This document shows, one piece after another, positions 1 through 9,071 of a stretch of 46,468 bases of DNA. The translations under genes were made by a program, and so were the position numbers. The stretch spans positions 1 through 46,468 of the forward strand of contig JAFUGA010000015.1 of NCBI GenBank assembly GCA_017469625.1, given 5' to 3'. The notes below the pieces were generated by a model, which saw only the letters and a program-made list of their open reading frames with translations, ran no database searches and was not told the DNA's origin. The stretch is from Bacteroidales bacterium. Its GTDB lineage: Bacteria > Bacteroidota > Bacteroidia > Bacteroidales > P3. Each line of letters begins with the position of its first letter. Positions within the stretch are counted from its first letter, which is position 1.

Positions 1-774
1 AATTTTGTTTCTTTGATAGTTCTACCTTGAACATCTGTTACATAGATTGTAACCTCAGAGTTTATTCCCTCAACTCTTAACATAGCGTCTTCTGTTGTAG
101 GATTTGGATAAAGCATTACTCTTATTCCGTTTTCTACATCATTGATACTGCTATTTACTGTCAAAGTAAGAATTACTGTACTGTCGCAACCGTTTTCATC
201 AGTGAATACCTCAGTATATGTTCCTTCTGTTTCCAAAACTTGTGTTCCGAATTGATAAGGAAGTTCATCTGGGTTGATTGTTATATCTGTTACATTAGTA
301 TTTTCTGGTCTTACAACTAATGTTACTGTGTAAAGAGTATCACATTCATTTCCTTGACCAGCAACAGTTGTTGTATATGTACCTGTTGTTGTGTAAGTAT
401 TACCGTTGAATGTGAATGTTTCACCATAGCATACAGTTTCATTAAGAGTTGCTGTTGCAGGAGTACAAGGTTCTTCACCTGCTTCAAGGGTTGTGAATGT
501 TACTTCTTCACCATATTGAGTACCATTTGCAGTTGTAGCAAAGGCTTTATATGTGTAAGAAGTATTTGCAGTTAATCCTGTTAAGTTAGCAGTCATAGTT
601 GTTCCTGTTGCAGAAACAGAAGTATAAGTACCACCAACAGTTGCTTTCCATTCAAAACCTCTTGCAGTTATTGTTTGGTTACCCAAATCTGTTATAGCAC
701 CGTTAAGAGTAGCAGAAGTTTGTGTAATACTTGTTGCAGCATTTGTTACTACTGTAGGTTCTACTGGGTCTGGT
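1..774 (-). repeat. C-terminal module shared with second adhesin (copy A)
   Basis: This segment matches 41421-42348 nearly base for base, coding the last FN3 domain, the Cys-repeat region and the sorting domain. The other copy holds 153 bp (51 codons) more, one extra Cys repeat. The window edge falls inside this shared module, as expected where an assembly breaks at a repeat. Confidence 0.9.
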
Positions 775-3700
775 ATAATTATTTCTCCTGTAGATGAAAT
801 ATAAAGAGAATCTACTGCTACTCCATAACCATTTCCTACTGTGTATGCAAATGCTATTTGATATGTAGCAGAAGGGTTAGGTAAAGCTAACGAATCTCTT
901 GTCCATTCTATTGTATTAGTTGTATAAGTTGCAAGTTGTGTCCAATCTTCATCAGTAGCAGTTCTGTAATATACTGTTAGAATATCGCTAGCGTTATTAT
1001 AAGCATCAAATGCTACAAAATAGTTATACACGATATAAGGTGTTCCTAATGAAGTAAGATTGAACAAAGGAGATACAATCATATCTGATGTTGCACCATT
1101 GGAATAGTTATGTCCAAGATAGTGATTACCGTGTTGTGGCAAAATATATAATTGATTGCCTTCTGTTGGATAATACGACATGCTTGTATTGTCTTTTATT
1201 CCCCAATTACTATTATTTCCTTCTGTATTTGCCCAACAACCTAAATCATCACTTTCAAAATCCTCAAAATAAGGGAATGAAGTAACGGCTACACATAGCG
1301 TAATAAATGAAATAGTTCTTGGAGAAGCAACACCCTCGCCACATTCAGGAGTAACCTCTACAGTGTAGGAAGATGATGATTCTAAACCTGACAATACAAT
1401 ACTTGTTTCACTAACTGTTGTTTCTTCCCAAGTATCTTCGTTTGCGATTTTGTATCTTACATTAAATCCCTCCTCAGCAGTACTTGTCCAAGAAATAGTT
1501 GCACTATTCTCTGTCACGTTTGTAGTTTGTAAATTCATCACAGGCAAACAATCTGGTGCAATTTCCAAAGTTACATCATCAAAGTAAGTTCCATTATAAT
1601 CAGAAGATACAACCTTAATAGCAACATATGCACCTTCTCCAGTGTAAGTTACTAAAGGAATTTCATATAAAGAAGAAGTATTAGTTACTTGTACAGAAGA
1701 TACTTCTGTAAACGTAGATACATCGTTTGGATTTGTCATAACACCAACACTTACAGTACTGTTAGGATTTGTTGCACTTGTAGCACAATTAAAAGATAAT
1801 TGCAAGTCATTCAACTCTAATGCATCTCTATCTATAATAGGTAGTACAGCGTAACTTGTTCCACTGTTATAAAAATACAATACATAAGTTCCACTTGTAG
1901 CATAAGTAGAGTTGTTATATACGTAAGGATAAGTTGTAGCAGGTCTTGACCAACAAGCAGGAAGCGGATAAGAAGATGTTCCTCCTGTATTACCTGAATC
2001 AAAATTCCATGTGAAAGGAACTTCTGCTATTCCTTCGCAAGCAGTAGTGAAAGAGGCAACAGGAGATGCTGGTGTAGTTTCGCAATCTGCTACAACATAT
2101 ACATTATAAGTCGTAGCAGCATCTAATTCTGCGAATGTGTAAGTGGATTCTTCACTTACTTCTATAGGCTCAGAATATTCTGTTTCAGAGGATTTCTTTA
2201 TATAAACAGTCCAAGTATCTATTTCATCTGGTTGAATCCAAGTAATAGTTGCATTGTGAGATCCTATTGTTGTAGCAGTTATACCTGTAGGAGCAAAACA
2301 AGCAGGAGGGTTTTCCTCATTGTATACTTTTACATTGTCAATGTATGCACCATCAGCATTTGACCCCATTCCTGTGAAAACAAATCTTATTTGGATTGTT
2401 TCAGAAGTTGTAGGCAATACAATAGAATCATTTCTCCAAGCAGAGCAAACATCTTCATATGTTGTTAAATATGTCCATTCCTCTTCTACATCAGAACGAT
2501 ATGATACAGTTATTTTATCTGAAACACCACTTGAAGAAAAATCAGGTCTGCGTTGAGAAAATTTAAGAAAAGGTGTAGTTACCTGACTTATATCAAATAT
2601 AGGAGATATAGCCTCTCCTGTATAAGTTCCATAAGTATGACCAATATATCCGTTGCTATTGTAATTTATACCTGTTAGGGTCCAACATTGAGGATTTTGA
2701 GAGAATGAATCTTCATAAGCATTTTCGTCATCAACCACTACAGTACCACAAGCAGTACGGAAAGAATAAACAATACTTCCTGATTCAGTTCCATCATCAC
2801 AAATAGAAGAAACATACCACTGATAATCTGTTGTAGCTGTAAGTCCTTCCAAAGTATAGATACCATCTTCTAAACTAACACCTAAAATAGATGTGTATTC
2901 TGTTTCGGAAGATTTTTTGTAATAAAGATTTACACTATAATCTGATTCCCAATAAAGATTTGCACTTGATTCTGTCATAGCATCTGCAGAAAGATTTGTA
3001 GGTTCAAGACATTCTGGTATAGGTTTTACTACTACGTTATCTACGTGCCAATCATTTCCAGAGCCTGCTGTAGAATGTTGTTTGAATGCTATATAACCTT
3101 CTTCTAATTCTATATCATTGAAATCTATTACTATAGGATAGTATGTTGTATTAGAATTAAAATCTGAAATATAAGAAGAAGCATTCAATGATTCTACAGT
3201 TTCAAATTGGTCTATATCATCAACGTTTGCTGTAGGTATAACTCCTATATCAAGTATGCCGGCATTTCCACCTCTTGCAACTACATCAAAAGTTATTCTT
3301 AAAGTATGTAAATCTTCTGCAAATTTTGGTAAAACTATTATACCAGTTTCATCTGTTTCAAAAAGAAGGCTTTTTGTAGAAGGTTCGTAATTTGCAATAT
3401 CAACAGCAGGGAAAATTTGTCCTGTGTTCCAGTTGTGAGATGCTAATTGTGTCCAACAATTAGGAATAGCATAATCTGTATATGTTTCAAAATTTTCACT
3501 GTATGGTATTTCACTAACAGATATTACATCACAAGCAGTAACAAATGTACGAACAAGACTTTCCAATTCTTCGTCACCGTCGCAAACAGAAGTTACATAC
3601 CATTGGTATGTAGTAGCAGGGTTAAGGTCTTCTAAAAGATAAATACCATCTTCCAAACTAACATCGCTTACTTCTGTGTAAGTGTCTGCTGTTATAGGTT

Positions 3701-5873
3701 TGTAATAAAGATTTGTTGTATAATCAGAATTCCAAGACAATTCTACACTTTCAACCGTAGCATTGTTTGAAGAAAGTCCAGTAGGAGGAAAACATGTAGG
3801 AGGGTTTTCTTCGTTGTATACTTTTACGTTGTTAATATATGCACCATCAGCCTCTGAACCCATTCCTATGAAAGTAAATCTTATTTGATATGTTTCAGAA
3901 GCAGATGGCAATGCAATAGAATCGTATCTCCAATCAGAGCAAACATCTTCGTATGTTACCAAATCAACCCATTCGCTTTCTGCATCTACACGATAAGATA
4001 CAGCTACTTTGTCTGCAACACCACTTGACGAGAAATCAGGTCTGCGTTGAGAAAATTTAAGATAAGGAGTAGTTACTTGACTTATATCAAAAATAGGAGA
4101 AACAGCATTTACTGTATAATTTCCATAAATATGACCAATATAGCCGTCTTCGTCATAAGTTACATCTGTTAGAGACCAGCATTCTGGTTCTATAGAGAAT
4201 GTTTCTTCATAAGCCATTTCATCATCAACAACTATAGTACCACAAGCAGTAGAAAATGTATTAACAGGACTTGCAACTTCACTTCCATCATCGCAAATAG
4301 AAGTTACATACCATTCGTATACAGTAGCAGGGTTAAGGTCTTCTAAAAGATAAACACCGTCTTCTAAACTGACATCGGTTTCTTCTACGTATGTATCTGC
4401 TCCAGCAGGTTTGTAATGAAGATTTGTTGTATAATTAGAATTCCAAGACAATTCTACACTTTCAGTTGTTACATTGTTTGAAGCAAGTCCAACAGGAGGA
4501 AAACATGTAGGAGGGTTTTCTTCATTGTATAGTTTCACATTGTCAATGTATGCACCATCAGCATTTGACCCCATGCCTGTGAAAGCAAATCTTATTTGGA
4601 ATGTTTCTGAAGTTTCTGGCAATGCAATAGAATCCGCCCTCCAAGATGAACATACATCTTCGTATGTTATCAAATCAACCCATGCACTTTCTTCATCTAA
4701 ACGATAAGATACTGCTACTTTGTCTGCAACACCACTTGACGAGAAATCAGGTCTGCGTTGAGAAAATTTAAGATAAGGAGTGGTTACCTGACTCATATCA
4801 AATATAGGAGATATAGCCTCTCCTGTATAAGTTCCATAAGTATGACCAATATAGCCTTCACTGTTATAAGTTATATCTGTTAGAGTCCAACATTGAGGAT
4901 TTTGAGAGAATGAATCTTCATAAGCATTTTCGTCATCAACAATTACAGTACCACAAGCAGTCGTAAATGTAATTGTTCTCCAAGTGCTTTGCAAACTACC
5001 ACAGTCTGCTATAACTCTTACGTTGTAAGTTGTAGCAGCATTCAAATCTGAAAAGTCTATAGAATAATCATCAGTTGTTTGATAACCATCTTCTGGCCAC
5101 TCACCATTAGATGTTTTTATTTGATAATAGAAAGAAGGAAAATCTTCTCTTTCCTGCCAAGTAATAGTAGCAGAAGATGAAGTAATATTACTTGCAGTCA
5201 ATCCACTTACTCCAGCACAATAATCTCCACTGCCAGGAGTGTAATATATACGTATATCAGGCATATAGTGTACCACTGAAGCAAGGGTACTTAGATTTAT
5301 CGCACTTGTTTCCGCTTGTGCAGAACCATCTTGCAAAGACCCCCAAGCACGTGTGGTATTGCTACCTGAATAAGTAACATATTTAGAACAAGAACCACTT
5401 GTACCACAAGCAATACCCTCTACATATATTACAAGGTTTCCTCCTTGATAAGCATAGGATGTTTCAAACTCTATATTGCTCCATTGACCAGAAGTAGGAA
5501 CAGGGCAAATGCCGTCATAAACTAAAGTAGCACCTTCTTTTATCTCCTGCCATGTAATAGAACCATCTATAACATCTTCCGATGATTCATAAACATAAAC
5601 CTTTATTGTCGCAGTCGTAGCTGTTGCAGATGCAGTAGTACCTCCGTGATATGATATGGAAGTAATAGAACTTCCACTTGTCATATCGCCCAACTCGTCC
5701 GCTAAATACATCGTAACGGTACGATGGAAACCATAATATCCAGGCAAAACAGATTGATTTGTCCCACTTGCACTAGTGTTACTTCCAATTATTTCCACAA
5801 GTTCTCCATCTTGCGAAAATCCGCTAAGGCTTAAAACTATTGCCATCAGCATGAATAAGAATGTTTTTTTCAT
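1..5873 (-). CDS. Giant fibronectin-III / MAM-like multidomain T9SS surface adhesin (C-terminus cut by window edge)
   Basis: A frame open from the ATG at 5873 to base 1, 1957 codons visible. It begins with a signal peptide (MKKTFLFMLMAIVLSLSGFS), then a beta-rich N-terminal domain (about residues 30-215). About six alternations of FN3 domains with MAM/cleaved-adhesin-like domains follow; three of the latter come from near-identical 467-bp DNA copies. After about residue 1705 come a TSATLNG-type FN3 domain, Cys-containing repeats like those of SprB-type gliding adhesins, and a T9SS sorting domain opening with VMLYPNPTTE. Comparison with the paralogue at 41306 suggests only about 40 residues are missing. 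By family, such proteins are exported by T9SS and anchored at the cell surface, often for adhesion or matrix binding; the ligand is unknown. The gene has its own promoter and a long unusual leader. The domain calls are by eye and their borders are approximate. Confidence 0.9.
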   Translation of the reverse strand, partial: MKKTFLFMLMAIVLSLSGFSQDGELVEIIGSNTSASGTNQSVLPGYYGFHRTVTMYLADELGDMTSGSSITSISYHGGTTASATATTATIKVYVYESSEDVIDGSITWQEIKEGATLVYDGICPVPTSGQWSNIEFETSYAYQGGNLVIYVEGIACGTSGSCSKYVTYSGSNTTRAWGSLQDGSAQAETSAINLSTLASVVHYMPDIRIYYTPGSGDYCAGVSGLTASNITSSSATITWQEREDFPSFYYQIKTSNGEWPEDGYQTTDDYSIDFSDLNAATTYNVRVIADCGSLQSTWRTITFTTACGTVIVDDENAYEDSFSQNPQCWTLTDITYNSEGYIGHTYGTYTGEAISPIFDMSQVTTPYLKFSQRRPDFSSSGVADKVAVSYRLDEESAWVDLITYEDVCSSWRADSIALPETSETFQIRFAFTGMGSNADGAYIDNVKLYNEENPPTCFPPVGLASNNVTTESVELSWNSNYTTNLHYKPAGADTYVEETDVSLEDGVYLLEDLNPATVYEWYVTSICDDGSEVASPVNTFSTACGTIVVDDEMAYEETFSIEPECWSLTDVTYDEDGYIGHIYGNYTVNAVSPIFDISQVTTPYLKFSQRRPDFSSSGVADKVAVSYRVDAESEWVDLVTYEDVCSDWRYDSIALPSASETYQIRFTFIGMGSEADGAYINNVKVYNEENPPTCFPPTGLSSNNATVESVELSWNSDYTTNLYYKPITADTYTEVSDVSLEDGIYLLEDLNPATTYQWYVTSVCDGDEELESLVRTFVTACDVISVSEIPYSENFETYTDYAIPNCWTQLASHNWNTGQIFPAVDIANYEPSTKSLLFETDETGIIVLPKFAEDLHTLRITFDVVARGGNAGILDIGVIPTANVDDIDQFETVESLNASSYISDFNSNTTYYPIVIDFNDIELEEGYIAFKQHSTAGSGNDWHVDNVVVKPIPECLEPTNLSADAMTESSANLYWESDYSVNLYYKKSSETEYTSILGVSLEDGIYTLEGLTATTDYQWYVSSICDDGTESGSIVYSFRTACGTVVVDDENAYEDSFSQNPQCWTLTGINYNSNGYIGHTYGTYTGEAISPIFDISQVTTPFLKFSQRRPDFSSSGVSDKITVSYRSDVEEEWTYLTTYEDVCSAWRNDSIVLPTTSETIQIRFVFTGMGSNADGAYIDNVKVYNEENPPACFAPTGITATTIGSHNATITWIQPDEIDTWTVYIKKSSETEYSEPIEVSEESTYTFAELDAATTYNVYVVADCETTPASPVASFTTACEGIAEVPFTWNFDSGNTGGTSSYPLPACWSRPATTYPYVYNNSTYATSGTYVLYFYNSGTSYAVLPIIDRDALELNDLQLSFNCATSATNPNSTVSVGVMTNPNDVSTFTEVSSVQVTNTSSLYEIPLVTYTGEGAYVAIKVVSSDYNGTYFDDVTLEIAPDCLPVMNLQTTNVTENSATISWTSTAEEGFNVRYKIANEDTWEETTVSETSIVLSGLESSSSYTVEVTPECGEGVASPRTISFITLCVAVTSFPYFEDFESDDLGCWANTEGNNSNWGIKDNTSMSYYPTEGNQLYILPQHGNHYLGHNYSNGATSDMIVSPLFNLTSLGTPYIVYNYFVAFDAYNNASDILTVYYRTATDEDWTQLATYTTNTIEWTRDSLALPNPSATYQIAFAYTVGNGYGVAVDSLYISSTGEIIIPDPVEPTVVTNAATSITQTSATLNGAITDLGNQTITARGFEWKATVGGTYTSVSATGTTMTANLTGLTANTSYTYKAFATTANGTQYGEEVTFTTLEAGEEPCTPATATLNETVCYGETFTFNGNTYTTTGTYTTTVAGQGNECDTLYTVTLVVRPENTNVTDITINPDELPYQFGTQVLETEGTYTEVFTDENGCDSTVILTLTVNSSINDVENGIRVMLYPNPTTEDAMLRVEGINSEVTIYVTDVQGRTIKETK
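2290..2756 (-). repeat. MAM-like module, 467-bp copy 3 of adhesin 1
   Basis: One of three 467-bp copies (with 3784-4250 and 4495-4961) of equal length and without visible indels, coding a MAM/cleaved-adhesin-like domain. It reads from a conserved CGTVVVDDENAYED start to an AYIDNVK end. Confidence 0.85.
3784..4250 (-). repeat. MAM-like module, 467-bp copy 2 of adhesin 1
   Basis: Equal in length to 2290-2756 and 4495-4961. Shared landmarks are a GGAGGGTTTTC block at one end and GTACCACAAGCAGT at the other. It is followed by an FN3 domain that also resembles its neighbours. Confidence 0.85.
4495..4961 (-). repeat. MAM-like module, 467-bp copy 1 of adhesin 1
   Basis: The most N-terminal of the three 467-bp copies. 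It lies about 710 bp from copy 2, that is one FN3 plus MAM unit, which suggests tandem duplication of a two-domain unit. Confidence 0.85.
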
Positions 5874-5971
5874 TTTAGTTTGTTTTTTATTTATAAATTT
5901 TACTTAAATTTTAATTTTCTTATGTTAATAATATCTTTTTTTTGTGTTAATTTTTCCACAAATACATATAC

Positions 5972-6014
5972 AAAAATCCCTATTATTCAACGTTATTGAA
6001 AGTCGAATAATAGG
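5972..6014 (-). terminator. Terminator-like hairpin inside the leader of adhesin 1 (possible attenuator)
   Basis: On the minus strand CCTATTATTC (6014-6005) pairs with GAATAATAGG (5988-5979) around a 16-nt loop, followed by GA and five T. It lies between the promoter (6142-6173) and the start codon (5873), so it would end or attenuate the adhesin transcript. The small lipoprotein at 40573 has an equivalent hairpin in its leader. Confidence 0.6.
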
Positions 6015-6062
6015 AATTCCTACATTTACAGATTACTTCTGAAGGGTAAATTGTAACTTCTA

Positions 6063-6071
6063 CCCCCCCCC
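6063..6071 (-). repeat. Poly-G tract (9 G on the transcript) in the adhesin 1 leader
   Basis: Nine consecutive C on the plus strand, hence nine G in the transcript, about 70 nt after the -7 box. The flanks AATTATAT-(G)n-TA are identical to those of the 8-G tract at 41118-41125. Runs of this kind are prone to slippage, and none of similar length is seen elsewhere in this AT-rich window. Confidence 0.85.
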
Positions 6072-6141
6072 ATATAATTATATCTACTTGAAAAACAATA
6101 GTTTTGCTTCATAAACTTACACTTTTAATTAAATAACTCTG

Positions 6142-6173
6142 CAAAGATATAAATAATAATTTGATTTACCAAA
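6142..6173 (-). promoter_or_regulatory. Bacteroidetes-type promoter of adhesin 1
   Basis: Minus strand -33 TTTG at 6173-6170, 20-nt spacer, -7 TATCTTTG at 6149-6142. This fits the Bacteroidetes vegetative consensus and predicts a start near 6136, giving a 5' leader of about 260 nt that contains the poly-G tract and the hairpin. Confidence 0.7.
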
Positions 6174-6233
6174 TAAAATAATACTTTTTTTTATACTTTC
6201 AATACAAAAACCTCATCTTCTCCCTTTCTCACA

Positions 6234-6415
6234 TAACAAAGAAAGAGAATTCTAAAACTTTGTTTTATTTTTTTAAAACAAAGTTTCGCTCTCACGAAAC
6301 AAAGAAATAATTTTCTATCTCTTTGTTTTAAATTTGTAGAACTTTGTTTTAATTTCACGAAACAAAGTTTTAGAATTCTATCTCTTCGTTTTAGAAAATC
6401 AGAATAAAGTTTTAT
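6234..6415. repeat. AAACAAAG/CTTTGTTT intergenic repeat, locus 1
   Basis: Several inverted and direct copies of AAACAAAG, CTTTGTTTTA, AGAATTCT and TCACGAAAC. The same words recur at 16108, 21575, 23137, 33945 and 40395. It lies directly downstream of the gene ending at 6448. Confidence 0.8.
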
Positions 6416-6447
6416 TAAACCTATAGAAAGAAGTGAAAATTCTATTT

Positions 6448-7296
6448 TTATCTATTTATTTTTACGGTTCTGTTTAGAGAAAATTCAAAGCGACCTTTTT
6501 TCTGAATATCTTTTTGTTGTCCGTCCTCTATACTGCCTAAACCTACTACTCCAAAATAAAACAACTTGCCTTTGTTAGCAGATTTTTGTTTAGTGTTTTC
6601 ATAGAAAAACCAGTATTTACCATCTTTATCCACAAACCACCTAAGCCAAACTCCTAAACGTGTATCTCTTGTACCATAGTTGCTTGTATTTATCTCATTT
6701 CTACTATCATAGGCAGTTTTGCAAAAAGTAATATAATTGGAATAATTATTTACATAAGTAGAATTCCAACGTGGATTTCTAAGAGCAGAATAGGAAAAAC
6801 GGCGAGCAAACATACTTTTGTTTGGTTTATAATCTGTTGGTACACCACCATTTTCTACAGGATTTTTTGTATCGCCATATAACCACAGATTATAGAAAGT
6901 ACTTCCTAAAAAACTTTTTAGACTATCCACTATTACATTTCCCTCTATTATATCATTGCCTATATTTTCTATATTGCTGAGATTATTTTGTTTATAAAAA
7001 TCTTGTATTTTGGAAGTTATCTTTTTCCTATTAAGATAATAAAAAATATATCCTATAGGTGAAGAGATTTGGGAGTAAAGTGTTTGAAGAAAAAGTTGAG
7101 AGTATCTTATGTAGCATTCTCTCTTTTCTTTTCGGTGTGTAGTGTCGTTTATATAGTCCAAATACAAAGCATCTATCATAGAAATATCGGGTACCTCTCC
7201 CAAGAAAATGCTTTCGTTTTCAGTACTTTTATTTTCCTGCTGAGCATTTAATAGAAAAGGTAGAAAAAATAATAATATAAATAGATGATATTTCAT
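6448..7296 (-). CDS. Secreted protein of unknown function (282 aa)
   Basis: Starts with a clear signal peptide (MKYHLFILLFFLPFLLNAQQ), so it is probably periplasmic or outer-membrane associated. The mature part is rich in Asn, Tyr and Lys. It has a Trp/Arg-rich middle (FARRFSYSALRNPRWN, about residues 165-180) and a C-terminal stretch with WLRWFVDKDGKYWFFYEN. These faintly recall a phage-associated family (DUF7338 type) in which an RNP motif is followed by Trp/Gly-rich strands, but I cannot confirm this. It lies 8 bp downstream of rmuC and probably shares its transcript. No catalytic motif is visible and I do not assign a function. Confidence 0.75.
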   Translation of the reverse strand: MKYHLFILLFFLPFLLNAQQENKSTENESIFLGEVPDISMIDALYLDYINDTTHRKEKRECYIRYSQLFLQTLYSQISSPIGYIFYYLNRKKITSKIQDFYKQNNLSNIENIGNDIIEGNVIVDSLKSFLGSTFYNLWLYGDTKNPVENGGVPTDYKPNKSMFARRFSYSALRNPRWNSTYVNNYSNYITFCKTAYDSRNEINTSNYGTRDTRLGVWLRWFVDKDGKYWFFYENTKQKSANKGKLFYFGVVGLGSIEDGQQKDIQKKGRFEFSLNRTVKINR

Positions 7297-7304
7297 TTTA
7301 AGTT

Positions 7305-9071
7305 TTATTCTTCTATACTCAAAATTTCGTCTTCTTCATTTTCTATAAGTGGAATATCTTTTTTAGGTACTATTCCAAACTCTCTGAACCCTTCGGCTTT
7401 TCTTATCAAACCTTGTCTTTCATTTGCAAGAGTTTTCTTTGCCTCATCAAAAATTGCTTTGGTAGAATCTAAACGTTCTCCTATTTTGTTAAATTTCTCT
7501 ACAAAGGAAGCGAGTTTTTCGTAAATATCTTTGCCTAATTTTCCTATCTTTTCAGCATTTATATTCCTATCGTTTATGTTCCAAAGCAAAGAAATAAGTT
7601 TCAAAGATGCTATAATGTTTGTAGGCGACATTAAGATGATTTTCCTTTCGTATGCTTCCCTCCACAGTTCTGGTGCATTGTCCATAGCAAGTATATAAGC
7701 AGGTTCTATAGGTATGAACATCATAATGTAGTCTATGTTTTTAACCTTTGGAAGTTTTTCATAGTTTTTAGGAGAAAGTCCTCTGATGTGTCTTCTTATG
7801 GAGTCTATATGAGATTGCAAAGCAATATTTTTTTCTTCTATAGTTTGAGCAGAACAATAATTTATATATGCTTCTATGGAAACTTTAGAGTCTATTACAA
7901 TACATTCAAGGTTGTTTCCCTTGTCTGTAGGTAGATAAACCAAAAAGTCAGGTATTTGTTTTTTTACTACACCTTCTTGGTCGGTAATGGTGAAACTTTC
8001 TTGCGTTTCATAGTTTATACCCTTGTGAAGACCGCTATAAATAAGTATATTCTCTAAAGTATTTTCTCCCCACGTACCTATATTTTTGTTGTTTCTGTTT
8101 GTACCTTTCAGAGCGTTTATAAGGTTGTCGGCTTCCTTTGATATTTTGTTGGTTTCCTTTACCATGTTTTCAATATGGTTTTTAAAAGTAGCCTCGTTTT
8201 TTGTTTGTGCAGTAGTGTTTTCTTTTATCTCTTTTTGGAAATTATCTATCTGAATTTTGAAAGGTTTTAGTATCTCATCAAGGTTTTCTTTGCTGGAAGT
8301 CTTGAAAGCATTTATCTCTTTTTCAAAAGGTTCTAAGATAAGTTTTAAACTATCCTTATTCACCTTGTTAAATTCTTCACTTTTATTTACAACTATTTCG
8401 TTGGTAATCTTTATTATCTCGTTTTTGAAATTGTTTTGTAGTTGTTCAAATTCTTCCTTATAACTCTTGTATTTCTCTTCTAATGAGGAGTTTTTCTCTT
8501 TTTCAGCAGATAATTCTATTTTCAGATTTTGTATTTGTTCTTTATTAACTGATAATTCTTGCTTTAAAGTTTCGTAATCTTTTTTACTGTTTGATAACTC
8601 TTCTTTGCAAGTATTGAATTTCTCTTCCAAAGAAGTGTTTTTCTCTTTTTCGGTGGATAGTTCTATTTTTAGGTTTTGTAGTTGTTCTTTATTTTGGGAT
8701 AGTTCTTGCTTTAGGGTTTCATAATCTTTTTGATTATTTAACAGTTGTTCATATTTTATGTTTTCTTCTTTTAAAGTGTTTTTTTCATTTTCCAAAACAG
8801 TATATTTTTCCTTTAAATATTGGTAGTTTTTCTCTGTTTCGCTATACTGACCATTGCTTTGATTAAGACGAGAATTTTCTTCACGCAAAGATTTATAGCC
8901 ATTGTTCAGATTATCTATCTGTTTTTCTTTTTCAGATATTATACCATTCAAACGGTTTATCTCTCCACTGTCTGTTTCTTGAGGTTTAGATTTTTTCAAA
9001 AGCAATACTATTACAGCAATCAAAAGAATTGCTATAACTATTCCTACTATTATTATAATAATGTTATTCAT
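7305..9071 (-). CDS. rmuC: DNA recombination protein RmuC
   Basis: A 588-aa protein with an N-terminal membrane anchor (about residues 4-25, nearly all Ile, Val and Leu), a long coiled coil (about 40-230) and the conserved RmuC domain (about 310-540), marked by GTWGENTLENIL and by IPDFLVYLP...VIDSKVS. The domain carries nuclease-fold residues. RmuC limits inversions and rearrangements at repeated DNA, probably by processing DNA ends. The coiled coil contains a 49-residue tandem duplication. The downstream secreted gene follows after 8 bp. The length is at the upper end for the family because of the duplicated coiled coil. Confidence 0.93.
   Translation of the reverse strand: MNNIIIIIVGIVIAILLIAVIVLLLKKSKPQETDSGEINRLNGIISEKEKQIDNLNNGYKSLREENSRLNQSNGQYSETEKNYQYLKEKYTVLENEKNTLKEENIKYEQLLNNQKDYETLKQELSQNKEQLQNLKIELSTEKEKNTSLEEKFNTCKEELSNSKKDYETLKQELSVNKEQIQNLKIELSAEKEKNSSLEEKYKSYKEEFEQLQNNFKNEIIKITNEIVVNKSEEFNKVNKDSLKLILEPFEKEINAFKTSSKENLDEILKPFKIQIDNFQKEIKENTTAQTKNEATFKNHIENMVKETNKISKEADNLINALKGTNRNNKNIGTWGENTLENILIYSGLHKGINYETQESFTITDQEGVVKKQIPDFLVYLPTDKGNNLECIVIDSKVSIEAYINYCSAQTIEEKNIALQSHIDSIRRHIRGLSPKNYEKLPKVKNIDYIMMFIPIEPAYILAMDNAPELWREAYERKIILMSPTNIIASLKLISLLWNINDRNINAEKIGKLGKDIYEKLASFVEKFNKIGERLDSTKAIFDEAKKTLANERQGLIRKAEGFREFGIVPKKDIPLIENEEDEILSIEE
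8436..8729 (-). repeat. 147-bp tandem duplication within rmuC
   Basis: Two adjacent copies (8583-8729 and 8436-8582) each code 49 residues beginning KDYETLKQELS and containing QNLKIELS, EKEKN and SLEEK. They lengthen the coiled coil by a whole number of heptads (49 = 7 x 7), so the helix register is kept. Confidence 0.85.

Larger units (their letters stand above)
5874..6447. other. Intergenic region, 574 bp
   Basis: It holds the adhesin leader with poly-G tract and terminator-like hairpin, the promoter, and a palindromic repeat of the AAACAAAG/CTTTGTTT family (6234-6415). I see no credible coding frame in it. Confidence 0.8.

Noticed and set aside
2290-4961. Regularly spaced direct repeats, first considered as a CRISPR-like or satellite array
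   Set aside because: Units are 467 bp, stay in one long open frame and encode MAM-like domains, so they are protein-domain repeats.
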